DNA of 64,000 nt from Hydractinia symbiolongicarpus (GCF_029227915.1 NC_079880.1:4652001-4716000); one strand, 5' to 3'; positions 35,627 to 49,395 are shown, numbered from the stretch's first letter. Numbers and translations: made by a program. Notes: a model not told the origin generated them from the sequence alone.

Positions 35627-36841
35627 AGACTTGTAGTTTTCAAGGATGTTTTCATTTTTGATGAGACGCTGAATAGAAGCAGTTTAATCGCCGGCAAACG
35701 AAAACTCGCGATTTCCCGTAAATCCCAGGCTTGGCACGTATAGTCGAATGTATACAAAGAAAGTACCCTGTGAGTAAACTCATTTCCAGAACGATTTTTT
35801 AAATTATTTTTTCATCACTAAAACACATAAGACTTGTAGTTTTTAAAAATGCTTTCATTTTTGATGAGACGCTGAATAAAAGAAGTTTAATCGCCGGCAA
35901 ACGAAAACCCGCGATTTCTCGTAAATCCCGGCTTGGCCCGTATAGTCAAAAGTATACAAAGAAAGTACCCAGCAAGTAAACTCATTTCCCGAACGATTTT
36001 TCAATTTATTTTTTCACAACTAAAACGCATGAGACTTGTAGTTTTCAAAAATATTTTCATTTTTGATGAGACGCTGAAAAAAAGCAGTTTAATCGCCGGC
36101 AAACGAAAACCTGCGATTTCCCTAAATCCCGGACTCGGCCCGTATAGTCAAAAGTATACAAAGAAAGTACCCAGGGAGTAAACGCATTTCCAGAACGATT
36201 TTTTAAATTATTTTTTCACCACTAAAACGCATAAGACTTGTAGTTTTTAAAAATGTTTTCATTTTTGATGAGACGCTGAATAAAAGAAGTTTAATCGCCG
36301 GAAAACGAAAACCCGCGATTTCCCGTAAATCCCGGCTTGGCCCGTATAGTCAAAAGTATACAAAGAAAGTACCCTGGGAGTAAACTCATTTCCCGAACGA
36401 TTTTTTAAATTATTTTTTCACCACTAAAACGCATGAGACTTGTAGTTTTCAACAATGTTTTCATTTATGATGAGACGCTGAATAAAAGTAGTTTAATCGC
36501 CGGCAAACGAAAACCCGCGCTTTCCCATAAATCCCGGGCTTGGCCCGTATAGTCAAAAGTATACAAAGAAAGTACCCAGTGAGTAAACTCATTTCCCGAA
36601 CGATTTTTTAAATCACTTTTTCACCACTAAAACGCATGAGACTTGTAGTTTTTAAAAATGTTTTCATTTTTGATGAGACGCTGAATAAAAGAAGTTTAAT
36701 CGCCGGCAAACGAAAACCTGCGATTTCCCGTAAATCCTGGACTCGGCCCGTATAGTCAAAAGTATACAAAGAAAGTACCCAGGGAGTAAACTCATTTCCC
36801 AAACGATTTTTTAAATTATTATTTCACCACTAAAACGCATG
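35627..36841 (+). repeat. 6-monomer higher-order repeat of region E, copy 2 (1215 bp)
   Basis: All six monomers repeat in order exactly 1215 bp after copy 1, with isolated changes (AACTCGCG and CCCAGGC in e1, GTAAACGCATTT at the end of e3, CCAGTGAG in e5). The next unit at 36842 is e1-like but lacks the GAATAGAAG change, and the order then departs from the HOR. Confidence 0.85.
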
Positions 36842-38662
36842 AGACTTGTAGTTTTCAAGAATGTTTTCATTTTTGATGAGACGCTGAATAAAAGCAGTTT
36901 AATCGCTGGCAAACGAAAACCCGCGATTTCCCGTAAATCCCGGGCTTGGCACGTATAGTCGAATGTATACAAAGAAAGTACCCTGTGAGTAAACTCATTC
37001 CAGAACGATATTTTAAATTATTTTTTCATTACTAAAACGCATAAGACTTGTAGTTTTTAAAAATGTTTTCATTTTTGATGAGACGCTGAATAAAAGAAGT
37101 TTAATCGCCGCCAAACTAAAACCCGCGATTTCCCGTAAATCCCGGCTTGGCCCGTATAGTCAAAAGTATACAAAGAAAGTACCCAGGAAGTAAACTCATT
37201 TCCCGAACGATTTTTTAAATTATTTTTTCACCACTAAAACGCATGAGAATTGTAGTTTTCAAAAATGTTTTCATTTTTGATAAGACGCTGAAAAAAAGCA
37301 GTTTAATCGCCGGCAAACGAAAACCCGTGATTTCCCGTAAATCCCGGGCTTCGCCCGTATAGTCAAAAGTATACAAAGAAAGTACCCAGGGAATAAACTT
37401 ATTTCCCGAACAATTTTTTAAATTATTTTTTCCCCACTAAAACGCAGGAGACTTGTAGTTTTCAAAAATGTTTTCATTTTTGATGAGACGCTGAATAAAA
37501 CAAGTTTAATCGCTGGCAAACAAAAACCCGTGATTTCCCGTAAATCCCGGCTTGGCCCCTATAGTCAAAAGTATACAAAGAAAGTACCCAGGGAGTAAAC
37601 TCATTTCCCGAACGATTTTTTAAATTATTTTTTCACCACTAAAACGCATGAGACTTGTAGTTTTCAAAAATGTTTTCATTTTTGATGAGACGCTGAATAA
37701 AAGAAGTTTAATCGCCGGCAAACGAAAACCCGCGATTTCCGTAAATCCCGGGCTTGGCCCGTATAGTCAAAAGTATACAAAGAAAGTACCCAGGGAGTAA
37801 ACTCATTTCCCGAACGATTTTTTAAATCACATTTTCACCACTAAAACCCATGAGACTTGTAGTTTTTAAAAATGCTTTCATTTTTGATGAGATGCTGAAT
37901 AAAAGTAGTTTAATCGCCGGCAAACGAAAACCTGCGATTTCCCGTAAATCTTGGACTCGGCCCGTATAGTCAAAAGTATACAAAGAAAGTACCCAGAGAG
38001 TAAACTCATTTCCCAAACGATTTTTTAAATTATTATTTCACTACTAAAACGCATGAGACTTGTAGTTTTCAAGGATGTTTTCATTTTTGATGAGACGCTG
38101 AATAGAAGCAGTTTAATCGCCGGCAAACGAAAACCCGCGATTTCCCGTAAATCCCGGGCTTGGCACGTATAGTCGAATGTATACAAAGAATGTACCCTGT
38201 GAGTAAACTCATTTCCAGAACGATTTTTTAAATTATTTTTTCATCACTAAAACACATAAGACTTGTAGTTTTTAAAAATGCTTTCATTTTTGATGAGACG
38301 CTGAATAAAAGAAGTTTAATCGCCGGCAAACGAAAACCCGCGATTTCTCGTAAATCCCGGCTTGGCCCGTATAGTCAAAAGTATACAAAGAAAGTACCCA
38401 GCAAGTAAACTCATTTCCCGAACGATTTTTCAATTTATTTTTTCACAACTAAAACGCATGAGACTTGTAGTTTTCAAAAATATTTTCATTTTTGATGAGA
38501 CGCTGAAAAAAAGCAGTTTAATCGCCGGCAAACGAAAACCTGCGATTTCCCTAAATCCCGGACTCGGCCCGTATAGTCAAAAGTATACAAAGAAAGTACC
38601 CAGGGAGTAAACTCATTTCCAGAACGATTTTTTAAATTATTTTTTCACCACTAAAACGCATA

Positions 38663-39878
38663 AGACTTGTAGTTTTTAAAAACGTTTTCATTTTTGATGA
38701 GACGCTGAATAAAAGAAGTTTAATCGCCGGAAAACGAAAACCCGCGATTTCCCGTAAATCCCGGCTTGGCCCGTATAGTCAAAAGTATACAAAGAAAGTA
38801 CCCTGGGAGTAAACTCATTTCCCGAACGATTTTTTAAATTATTTTTTCACCACTAAAACGCATGAGACTTGTAGTTTTCAACAATGTTTTCATTTATGAT
38901 GAGACGCTGAATAAAAGTAGTTTAATCGCCGGCAAACGAAAACCCGCGCTTTCCCATAAATCCCGGGCTTGGCCCGTATAGTCAAAAGTATACAAAGAAA
39001 GTACCCAGGGAGTAAACTCATTTCCCGAACGATTTTTTAAATCACTTTTTCACCACTAAAACGCATGAGACTTGTAGTTTTTAAAAATGTTTTCATTTTT
39101 GATGAGACGCTGAATAAAAGAAGTTTAATTGCCGGCAAACGAAAACCTGCGATTTCCCGTAAATCCTGGACTCGGCCCGTATAGTCAAAAGTATACAAAG
39201 AAAGTACCCAGGGAGTAAACTCATTTCCAGAACGATTTTTTAAATTATTTTTTCACCACTAAAACGCATAAGACTTGTAGTTTTTAAAAATGTTTTCATT
39301 TTTGATGAGACGCTGAATAAAAGAAGTTTAATCGCCGGAAAACGAAAACCCGCGATTTCCCGTAAATCCCGGCTTGGCCCGTATAGTCAAAAGTATACAA
39401 AGAAAGTACCCTGGGAGTAAACTCATTTCCCGAACGATTTTTTAAATTATTTTTTCACCACTAAAACGCATGAGACTTGTAGTTTTCAACAATGTTTTCA
39501 TTTATGATGAGACGCTGAATAAAAGTAGTTTAATCGCCGGCAAACGAAAACCCGCGCTTTCCCATAAATCCCGGGCTTGGCCCGTATAGTCAAAAGTATA
39601 CAAAGAAAGTACCCAGGGAGTAAACTCATTTCCCGAACGATTTTTTAAATCACTTTTTCACCACTAAAACGCATGAGACTTGTAGTTTTTAAAAATGTTT
39701 TCATTTTTGATGAGACGCTGAATAAAAGAAGTTTAATCGCCGGCAAACGAAAACCTGCGATTTCCCGTAAATCCTGGACTCGGCCCGTATAGTCAAAAGT
39801 ATACAAAGAAAGTACCCAGGGAGTAAACTCATTTCCCAAACGATTTTTTAAATTATTATTTCACCACTAAAACGCATG
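38663..39878 (+). repeat. Tandem e4-e5-e6 duplication (2 x 608 bp)
   Basis: Monomers at 38663, 38865 and 39068 are repeated at 39271, 39473 and 39676. The only clear type difference is the end of the last unit: TTTCCAGAACG in the first copy and TTTCCCAAACG with TTATTATTTC in the second. This indicates that the join used an e3-type tail. Confidence 0.75.
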
Positions 39879-41903
39879 AGACTTGTAGTTTTCAAGGATG
39901 TTTTCATTTTTGATGAGACGCTGAATAGAAGCAGTTTAATCGCCGGCAAACGAAAACCCGCGATTTCCCGTAAATCCCAGGCTTGGCACGTATAGTCGAA
40001 TGTATACAAAGAAAGTACCCTGTGAGTAAACTCATTTCCAGAACGATTTTTTAAATTATTTTTTCATCACTAAAACACATAAGACTTGTAGTTTTTAAAA
40101 ATGCTTTCATTTTTGATGAGACGCTGAATAAAAGAAGTTTAATCGCCGGCAAACGAAAACCCGCGATTTCTCGTAAATCCCGGCTTGGCCCGTATAGTCA
40201 AAAGTATACAAAGAAAGTACCCAGCAAGTAAACTCATTTCCCGAACGATTTTTCAATTTATTTTTTCACAACTAAAACGCATGAGACTTGTAGTTTTCAA
40301 AAATATTTTCATTTTTGATGAGACGCTGAAAAAAAGCAGTTTAATCGCCGGCAAACGAAAACCTGCGATTTCCCTAAATCCCGGACTCGGCCCGTATAGT
40401 CAAAAGTATACAAAGAAAGTACCCAGGGAGTAAACGCATTTCCAGAACGATTTTTTAAATTATTTTTTCACCACTAAAACGCATAAGACTTGTAGTTTTT
40501 AAAAATGTTTTCATTTTTGATGAGACGCTGAATAAAAGAAGTTTAATCGCCGGAAAACGAAAACCCGCGATTTCCCGTAAATCCCGGCTTGGCCCGTATA
40601 GTCAAAAGTATACAAAGAAAGTACCCAGGGAGTAAACGCATTTCCAGAACGATTTTTTAAATTATTTTTTCACCACTAAAACGCATAAGACTTGTAGTTT
40701 TTAAAAATGTTTTCATTTTTGATGAGACGCTGAATAAAAGAAGTTTAATCGCCGGAAAACGAAAACCCGCGATTTCCCGTAAATCCCGGCTTGGCCCGTA
40801 TAGTCAAAAGTATACAAAGAAAGTACCCTGGGAGTAAACTCATTTCCCGAACGATTTTTTAAATTATTTTTTCACCACTAAAACGCATGAGACTTGTAGT
40901 TTTTAAAAATGTTTTCATTTTTGATGAGACGCTGAATAAAAGAAGTTTAATCGCCGGCAAACGAAAACCTGCGATTTCCCGTAAATCCTGGACTCGGCCT
41001 GTATAGTCAAAAGTATACAAAGAAAGTACCCAGGGAGTAAACTCATTTCCCAAACGATTTTTTAAATTATTATTTCACCACTAAAACGCATGAGACTTGT
41101 AGTTTTCAAGAATGTTTTCATTTTTGATGAGACGCTGAATAAAAGCAGTTTAATCGCTGGCAAACGAAAACCCGCGATTTCCCGTAAATCCCGGGCTTGG
41201 CACGTATAGTCAAATGTATACAAAGAAAGTACCCTGTGAGTAAACTCATTTCCAGAACGATATTTTAAATTATTTTTTCATTACTAAAACGCATAAGACT
41301 TGTAGTTTTTAAAAATGTTTTCATTTTTGATGAGACGCTGAATAAAAGAAGTTTAATCGCCGCCAAACTAAAACCTGCGATTTCCCGTAAATCCCGGCTT
41401 GGCCCGCATAGTCAAAAGTATACAAAGAAAGTACCCAGGAAGTAAACTCATTTCCCGAACGATTTTTTAAATTATTTTTTCACCACTAAAACGCATGAGA
41501 ATTGTAGTTTTCAAAAATGTTTTCATTTTTGATAAGACGCTGAAAAAAAGCAGTTTAATCGCCGGCAAACGAAAACCCGTGATTTCCCGTAAATCCCGGG
41601 CTTCGCCCGTATAGTCAAAAGTATACAAAGAAAGTACCCAGGGAATAAACTTATTTCCCGAACGATTTTTTAAATTATTTTTTCACCACTAAAACGCAGG
41701 AGACTTGTAGTTTTCAAAAATGTTTTTATTTTTGATGAGACGCTGAATAAAAGCAGTTTAATCGCCGGCAAACGAAAACCTGCGATTTCCCGTAAATCCC
41801 GGACTCGGCCCGTATAGTCAAAAGTATACAAAGAAAGTACCCAGGGAGTAAACTCATTTCCAGAACGATTTTTTAAATTATTTTTTCACCACTAAAACGC
41901 ATA

Positions 41904-43117
41904 AGACTTGTAGTTTTTAAAAATGTTTTCATTTTTGATGAGACGCTGAAAAAAAGCAGTTTAAACGCCGGCAAACGAAAACCTGCGATTTCCCTAAATC
42001 CCGAACTCGGCCCGTATAGTCAAAAGTATACAAAGAAAGTACCCAGGGAGTAAACTCATTTCCAGAACGATTTTTTAAATTATCTTTTCATCACTAAAAC
42101 GCAGGAGACTTGTAGTTTTCAAAAATGTTTTCATTTTTGATGAGACGCTGATTAAAAGCAGTTTACTCGCCGGCAAACGAAATCCCGCGTTTTCCTGTAA
42201 ATCCGGGGCTTGGCCCGTATATTCGAATATATACAAAGAAAGTACCCAGGGTGTAAACTCATTTCCCGAACGATTTTTTAAATTTTTTTTTCACCACTAA
42301 AACGCATAAGACTTGTAGTTTTTAAAAATGTTTTCATTTTTGATGAGACGCTGAATAAAAGAAGTTTAATCGCCGGAAAACGAAAACCCGCGATTTCCCG
42401 TAAATCCCGGCTTGGCCCGTATAGTCAAAAGTATACAAAGAAAGTACCCTGGGAGTAAACTCATTTCCCGAACGATTTTTTAAATTATTTTTTCACCACT
42501 AAAACGCATGAGACTTGTAGTTTTCAAAAATGTTTTCATTTTTGATGAGACGCTGAAAAAAAGCAGTTTAAACGCCGGCAAACGAAAACCTGCGATTTCC
42601 CTAAATCCCGAACTCGGCCCGTATAGTCAAAAGTATACAAAGAAAGTACCCAGGGAGTAAACTCATTTCCAGAACGATTTTTTAAATTATCTTTTCATCA
42701 CTAAAACGCAGGAGACTTGTAGTTTTCAAAAATGTTTTCATTTTTGATGAGACGCTGATTAAAAGCAGTTTACTCGCCGGCAAACGAAATCCCGCGTTTT
42801 CCTGTAAATCCGGGGCTTGGCCCGTATATTCGAATATATACAAAGAAAGTACCCAGGGTGTAAACTCATTTCCCGAACGATTTTTTAAATTTTTTTTTCA
42901 CCACTAAAACGCATAAGACTTGTAGTTTTTAAAAATGTTTTCATTTTTGATGAGACGCTGAATAAAAGAAGTTTAATCGCCGGAAAACGAAAATCCGCGA
43001 TTTCCCGTAAATCCCGGCTTCGCCCGTATAGTCAAAAGTATACAAAGAAAGTACCCTGGGAGTAAACTCATTTCCCGAACGATTTTTTAAATTACTTTTT
43101 CACCACTAAAACGCATG
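41904..43117 (+). repeat. Tandem 3-monomer duplication (2 x 607 bp)
   Basis: Units at 41904, 42106 and 42309 are repeated at 42511, 42713 and 42916. Shared rare features are TTTAAACGCCGG with CCCGAACTCGG, GCAGGAGACTTG with GATTAAAAGCAGTTTACTCG, and GGAAAACG with CCCTGGGAG. The middle unit of each copy carries the 14-bp palindrome. Confidence 0.75.
42218..42231. other. Perfect 14-bp palindrome TATATTCGAATATA (first of eight)
   Basis: The sequence equals its own reverse complement. I located it at 42218, 42825, 44851, 47685, 50520, 52342, 54773 and 56597, always in monomers with a CGCGTTTTCC core and GGGGCTTGG. It replaces TATAGTCGAATGTA of class 2, and both substitutions complete the symmetry. 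The CENP-B-box-like core (CCCG-TA-T-ATT-CGAA) is kept. Its spread follows the duplication of the carrier monomer. Confidence 0.8.
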
Positions 43118-44738
43118 AGGCTTGTAGTTTTCAACAATGTTTTCATTTATGATGAGACGCTGAATAAAAGTAGTTTAATCGCCGGCAAACGAAAACTCGC
43201 GCTTTCCCATAAATCCCGGGCTTGGCCCGTATAGTCAAAAGTATACAAAGAAAGTACCCAGGGAGTAAACTCATTTCCCGAACGATTTTTTAAATCACTT
43301 TTTCACCACTAAAACGCATGAGACTTGTAGATTTTAAAAATGTTTTCATTTTTGATGAGACGCTGAATAAAAGAAGTTTAATCGCCGGCAAACGAAAACC
43401 TGCGATTTCCCGTAAATCCTGGACTCGGCCCGTATAGTCAAAAGTATACAAAGAAAGCACCCAGGGAGTAAACTCATTTCCCAAACGATTTTTTAAATTA
43501 TTATTTCACCACTAAAACGCATGAGACTTGTAGTTTTCAAGAATGTTTTCATTTTTGATGAGACGCTGAATAAAAGCAGTTTAATCGCCGGCAAACGAAA
43601 ACTCGCGATTTCCCGTAAATCCCGGGCTTGTCACGTATAGTCGAATGTATACAAAGAAAGTACCCTGTGAGTAAACTCATTTCCAGAACGATATTTTAAA
43701 TTATTTTTTCATCACTAAAACGCATAAGACTTGTAGTTTTTAAAAATGTTTTCATTTTTGATGAGACGCTGAATAAAAAAAGTTTAATCGCCGCCAAACT
43801 AAAACCCGCGATTTCCCGTAAATCCCGGCTTGGCCCGTATAGTCAAAAGTATACAAAGAAAGTACCCAGGAAGTAAACTCATTTCCCGAACGATTTTTTA
43901 AATTATTTTTTCACCACTAAAACGCATGAGAATTGTAGTTTTCAAAAATGTTTTCATTTTTGATGAGACGCTGAAAAAAAGCAGTTTAATCGCCGGCAAA
44001 CGAAAACCTGCGATTTTCCTAAATCCCGGACTCCGCCCGTATAGTCAAAAGTATACAAAGAAAGTACCCAGGGAGTAAACTCATTTCCAGAACGATTTTT
44101 TAAATTATTTTTTCACCACTAAAACGCATAAGACTTGTAGTTTTCAAAAATGTTTTCATTTTTGATGAGACGCTGAATAAAAGCAGTTTAATCGCCGGCA
44201 AACGAAAACCTGCGATTTCCCGTAAATCCCGGACTCGGCCCGTATAGTCAAAAGTATACAAAGAAAGTACCCAGGGAGTAAACTCCTTTCCCGAACGATT
44301 TTTTAAATTACTTTTTCACCACTAAAACGCATGAGACTTGTAGTTTTCAAAAATGTTTTCATTTTTGATGAGACGCTGAAAAAAAGCAGTTTAAACGCCG
44401 GCATACGAAAACCTGCGATTTCCCTAAATCCCGAACTCGGCCCGTATAGTCAAAAGTATACAAAGAAAGTACCCAGGGAGTAAACTCATTTCCAGAACGA
44501 TTTTTTAAATTATCTTTTCACCACTAAAACGCATGAGACTTGTAGTTTTCAAAAATGTTTTCATTTTTGATGAGACGCTGAATAAAAGAAGTTTAATCGC
44601 CGGCAAACGAAAACCTACGATTTCCCGTAAATCCTGGACTCGGCTCGTATAGTCAAAAGTATACAAAGAAAGTACCCAGGGAGTAAACTCATTTCCCAAA
44701 CGATTTTTTAAATTATTATTTCACCACTAAAACGCATG

Positions 44739-44941
44739 AGACTTGTAGTTTTCAAGGATGTTTTCATTTTTGATGAGACGCTGAATAAAAGCAGTTTAAT
44801 CGCCGGCAAACGAAATCCCGCGTTTTCCCGTAAATCCGGGGCTTGGCCCGTATATTCGAATATATACAAAGAAAGTACCCAGGGTGTAAACTCATTTCCC
44901 GAACGATTTTTTAAATTTTTTTTTCACCACTAGAACGCATG
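44739..44941 (+). repeat. Palindrome-class monomer (representative, 203 bp)
   Basis: The left part (TTTTCAAGGATG, CTGAATAAAAGCAG) is of class 1/e1 type. The core AATCCCGCGTTTTCCCG and ATCCGGGGCTTGG is of class 2 type. The palindrome lies at 44851-44864, followed by CAGGGTGTAAAC. The unit therefore looks like an older recombinant between classes that later acquired the palindrome. Confidence 0.7.
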
Positions 44942-45548
44942 AGACTTGTAGTTTTCAAAAATGTTTTCATTTTTGATGAGACGCTTAATGAAAGAGGTTT
45001 AATAGCCGGAAAACGAAAACCCGCGCTTTACCGTAAATCCCGGCTTGGCCCGTATAGTCAAAAGTATACAAAGAAAGTACCCAGGAAGTAAACTCATTTC
45101 CCGAACGATTTTTTAAATTATTTTTTCACCACTAAAACGCATGAGAATTGTAGTTTTCAAAAATGTTTTCATTTTTGATGAGACGCTGAAAAAAAGCAGT
45201 TTAATCGCCGGCAAACGAAAAGCTGCGATTTTCGTAAATCCCGGACTCCGCCCGTATAGTCAAAAGTATACAAAGAAAGTACCCAGGGAGTAAACTCATT
45301 TCCAGAACGATTTTTTAAATTATTTTTTCACCACTAAAACGCATAAGACTTGTAGTTTTCAAAAATGTTTTCATTTTTGATGAGACGCTGAATAAAAGCA
45401 GTTTAATCGCCGGCAAACGAAAACCTGCGATTTCCCGTAAATCCCGGACTCGGCCCGTATAGTCAAAAGTATACAAAGAAAGTACCCAGGGAGTAAACTC
45501 ATTTCCAGAACGATTTTTTAAATTATTTTTTCACCACTAAAACGCATA

Positions 45549-45751
45549 AGACTTGTAGTTTTTAAAAATGTTTTCATTTTTGATGAGACGCTGAATAAAA
45601 GAAGTTTAATCGCCGGCAAACGAAAACCCGCGATTTCCCGTAAATCCCGGGCTTGGCCCGTATAGTCAAAAGTATACAAAGAAAGTACCCAGGGAGTAAA
45701 CTCCTTTCCCGAACGATTTTTTAAATTACTTTTTCACCACTAAAACGCATG
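45549..45751 (+). repeat. Class 5 monomer (representative, 203 bp)
   Basis: It follows AAACGCATA and has TTTTTAAAAATG, CTGAATAAAAGAAG, CCCGCGATTTCCCG, CCCGGGCTTGG and GTCAAAAG. It is the commonest type following CGCATA in regions D-H and shows none of the deletions seen in other classes. Confidence 0.7.
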
Positions 45752-45953
45752 AGACTTGTAGTTTTCAAAAATGTTTTCATTTTTGATGAGACGCTGAAAA
45801 AAAGCAGTTTAAACGCCGGCAAACGAAAACCTGCGATTTCCCTAAATCCCGAACTCGGCCCGTATAGTCAAAAGTATACAAAGAAAGTACCCAGGGAGTA
45901 AACTCATTTCCAGAGGGATTTTTTAAATTATCTTTTCATCACTAAAACGCATA
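45752..45953 (+). repeat. Class 6 monomer (representative, 202 bp)
   Basis: It is recognised by GAAAAAAAGCAG, TTTAAACGCCGG, CGATTTCCCTAAATC lacking one G, and CCCGAACTCGG. Related forms with TTTAATCGCCGG and CCCGGACTCGG occur from about 33.6 kb onward. The class is found in regions D to G. Confidence 0.7.
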
Positions 45954-48179
45954 AGACTTGTAGTTTTTAAAAATGTTTTCATTTTTGATGAGACGCTGAA
46001 TAAAAGAAGTTTAATCGCAGGCAAACGAAAACCCGAGATTTCTTGTAAATCCCGGCTTGGCCCGTATAGTCAAAAGTATACAAAGAAAGTACCCAGGGAG
46101 TAAACTCATTTCCCGAACGATTTTTTAAATTATTTTTTCACCACTAAAACGCATGAGACTTGTAGTTTTCAAAAATGTTTTCATTTTTGATGAGAAGCTG
46201 AATAAAAGAAGTTTAATCGCCGGCAAACGAAAACCTACGATTTCCCGTAAATCCTGGACTCGGCCCGTATAGTCAAAAGTATACAAAGAAAGTACCCAGG
46301 GAGTAAACTCATTTCCAGAACGATTTTTTAAATTATTTTTTCACCACTAAAACGCATAAGACTTGTAGTTTTCAAAAATGTTTTCATTTTTGATGAGACG
46401 CTGAATAAAAGCAGTTTAATCGCCGGCAAACGAAAACCTGCGATTTTCCTAAATCCCGGACTCCGCCCGTATAGTCAAAAGTATACAAAGAAAGTACCCA
46501 GGGAGTAAACTCATTTCCAGAACGATTTTTTAAATTATTTTTTCACCACTAAAACGCATAAGACTTGTAGTTTTCAAAAATGTTTTCATTTTTGATGAGA
46601 CGCTGAATAAAAGCAGTTTAATCGCCGGCAAACGAAAACCTGCGATTTCCCGTAAATCCCGGACTCGGCCCGTATAGTCAAAAGTATACAAAGAAAGTAC
46701 CCAGGGAGTAAACTCCTTTCCCGAACGATTTTTTAAATTACTTTTTCACCACTAAAACGCATGAGACTTGTAGTTTTCAAAAATGTTTTCATTTTTGATG
46801 AGACCCTGAAAAAAAGCAGTTTAAACGCCGGCAAACGAAAACCTGCGATTTCCCTAAATCCCGAACTCGGCCCGTATAGTCAAAAGTATACAAAGAAAGT
46901 ACCCAGGGAGTAAACTCCTTTCCCGAACGATTTTTTAAATTACTTTTTCACCACTAAAACGCATGAGACTTGTAGTTTTCAAAAATGTTTTCATTTTTGA
47001 TGAGACCCTGAAAAAAAGCAGTTTAAACGCCGGCAAACGAAAACCTGCGATTTCCCTAAATCCCGAACTCGGCCCGTATAGTCAAAAGTATACAAAGAAA
47101 GTACCCAGGGAGTAAACTCATTTCCAGAACGATTTTTTAAATTATCTTTTCATCACTAAAACGCATAAGACTTGTAGTTTTTAAAAATGTTTTCATTTTT
47201 GATGAGACGCTGAATAAAAGAAGTCTAATCGCAGGCAAACGAAAACCCGAGATTTCTTGTAAATCCCGGCTTGGCCCGTATAGTCAAAAGTATACAAAGA
47301 AAGTACCCAGGGAGTAAACTCATTTCCCGAACGATTTTTTAAATTATTTTTTCACCACTAAAACGCATGAGACTTGTAGTTTTCAAAAATGTTTTCATTT
47401 TTGATGAGACGCTGAATAAAAGAAGTTTAATCGCCGGCAAACGAAAACCTACGATTTCCCGTAAATCCTGGACTCGGCTCGTATAGTCAAAAGTATACAA
47501 AGAAAGTACCCAGGGAGTAAACTCATTTCCCAAACGATTTTTTAAATTATTATTTCACCACTAAAACGCATGAGACTTGTAGTTTTCAAGGATGTTTTCA
47601 TTTTTGATGAGACGCTGAATAAAAGCAGTTTAATCGCCGGCAAACGAAATCCCGCGTTTTCCCGTAAATCCGGGGCTTGGCCCGTATATTCGAATATATA
47701 CAAAGAAAGTACCCAGGGTGTAAACTCATTTCCCGAACGATTTTTTAAATTTTTTTTTCACCACTAGAACGCATGAGACTTGTAGTTTTCAAAAATGTTT
47801 TCATTTTTGATGAGACGCTTAATGAAAGAGGTTTAATAGCCGGAAAACGAAAACCCGCGCTTTACCGTAAATCCCGGCTTGGCCCGTATAGTCAAAAGTA
47901 TACAAAGAAAGTACCCAGGAAGTAAACTCATTTCCCGAACGATTTTTTAAATTATTTTTTCACCACTAAAACGCATGAGAATTGTAGTTTTCAAAAATGT
48001 TTTCATTTTTGATGAGACGCTGAAAAAAAGCAGTTTAATCGCCGGCAAACGAAAACCTGCGATTTTCGTAAATCCCGGACTCCGCCCGTATAGTCAAAAG
48101 TATACAAAGAAAGTACCCAGGGAGTAAACTCATTTCCAGAACGATTTTTTAAATTATTTTTTCACCACTAAAACGCATA

Positions 48180-49395
48180 AGACTTGTAGTTTTCAAAAAT
48201 GTTTTCATTTTTGATGAGACGCTGAATAAAAGCAGTTTAATCGCCGGCAAACGAAAACCTGCGATTTCCCGTAAATCCCGGACTCGGCCCGTATAGTCAA
48301 AAGTATACAAAGAAAGTACCCAGGGAGTAAACTCATTTCCAGAACGATTTTTTAAATTATTTTTTCACCACTAAAACGCATAAGACTTGTAGTTTTTAAA
48401 AATGTTTTCATTTTTGATGAGACGCTGAATAAAAGAAGTTTAATCGCCGGCAAACGAAAACCCGCGATTTCCCGTAAATCCCGGGCTTGGCCCGTATAGT
48501 CAAAAGTATACAAAGAAAGTACCCAGGGAGTAAACTCCTTTCCCGAACGATTTTTTAAATTACTTTTTCACCACTAAAACGCATGAGACTTGTAGTTTTC
48601 AAAAATGTTTTCATTTTTGATGAGACGCTGAAAAAAAGCAGTTTAAACGCCGGCAAACGAAAACCTGCGATTTCCCTAAATCCCGAACTCGGCCCGTATA
48701 GTCAAAAGTATACAAAGAAAGTACCCAGGGAGTAAACTCATTTCCAGAACGATTTTTTAAATTATTTTTTCACCACTAAAACGCATAAGACTTGTAGTTT
48801 TCAAAAATGTTTTCATTTTTGATGAGACGCTGAATAAAAGCAGTTTAATCGCCGGCAAACGAAAACCTGCGATTTCCCGTAAATCCCGGACTCGGCCCGT
48901 ATAGTCAAAAGTATACAAAGAAAGTACCCAGGGAGTAAACTCATTTCCAGAACGATTTTTTAAATTATTTTTTCACCACTAAAACGCATAAGACTTGTAG
49001 TTTTTAAAAATGTTTTCATTTTTGATGAGACGCTGAATAAAAGAAGTTTAATCGCCGGCAAACGAAAACCCGCGATTTCCCGTAAATCCCGGGCTTGGCC
49101 CGTATAGTCAAAAGTATACAAAGAAAGTACCCAGGGAGTAAACTCCTTTCCCGAACGATTTTTTAAATTACTTTTTCACCACTAAAACGCATGAGACTTG
49201 TAGTTTTCAAAAATGTTTTCATTTTTGATGAGACGCTGAAAAAAAGCAGTTTAAACGCCGGCAAACGAAAACCTGCGATTTCCCTAAATCCCGAACTCGG
49301 CCCGTATAGTCAAAAGTATACAAAGAAAGTACCCAGGGAGTAAACTCATTTCCAGAGGGATTTTTTAAATTATCTTTTCATCACTAAAACGCATA
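48180..49395 (+). repeat. Tandem 3-monomer duplication (2 x 608 bp)
   Basis: The three units at 48180-48787 are repeated at 48788-49395. The corresponding segment of the first block (45346-45953) has only one copy, so this duplication arose after the 14-monomer-spaced copies separated. Confidence 0.75.

Larger units (their letters stand above)
34412..41092 (+). repeat. Region E: array of the e1-e6 HOR and its rearranged derivatives
   Basis: After two regular copies the order is interrupted by a block at 36842-38055 that includes units copied from about 32.6-33.2 kb (CCCCTATAGTC, AAATCACATTTTC). It resumes with e1-e6 at 38056, repeats e4-e5-e6, runs e1-e4 from 39879, has a second e4 at 40688, and ends with e6 at 40890. 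Everything in the interval is satellite. Confidence 0.8.
44536..45953 (+). repeat. 7-monomer block, copy 1 (copy 2 at 47370-48787, offset 2834)
   Basis: Diagnostic units in order are CCTACGATTT with CTCGGCTCG (44536), the palindrome unit (44739), AATAGCCGG/CGCTTTACCG (44942), GAGAATTGTAG with GATTTTCGTAAATC (45144), then 45346, 45549 and 45752. All recur at 47370-48787, 14 monomers downstream. Confidence 0.8.
45346..46440 (+). repeat. Block shared with 48788-49882 (offset 3442)
   Basis: It includes the private change CAGAGGGATTTTTT (45911 and 49353), AATCGCAGGC with CGAGATTTCTTG, and GATGAGAAGCTG. All of these are present in the same order in the second copy. The two copies part inside the monomer that starts at about 46359. 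Confidence 0.75.

Noticed and set aside
42218-42231. RNA polymerase III B box or tRNA-derived origin, suggested by TTCGAA
   Set aside because: The flanking consensus G/C positions of a B box are missing, no matching A box is found upstream, and no cloverleaf can be drawn for the unit.
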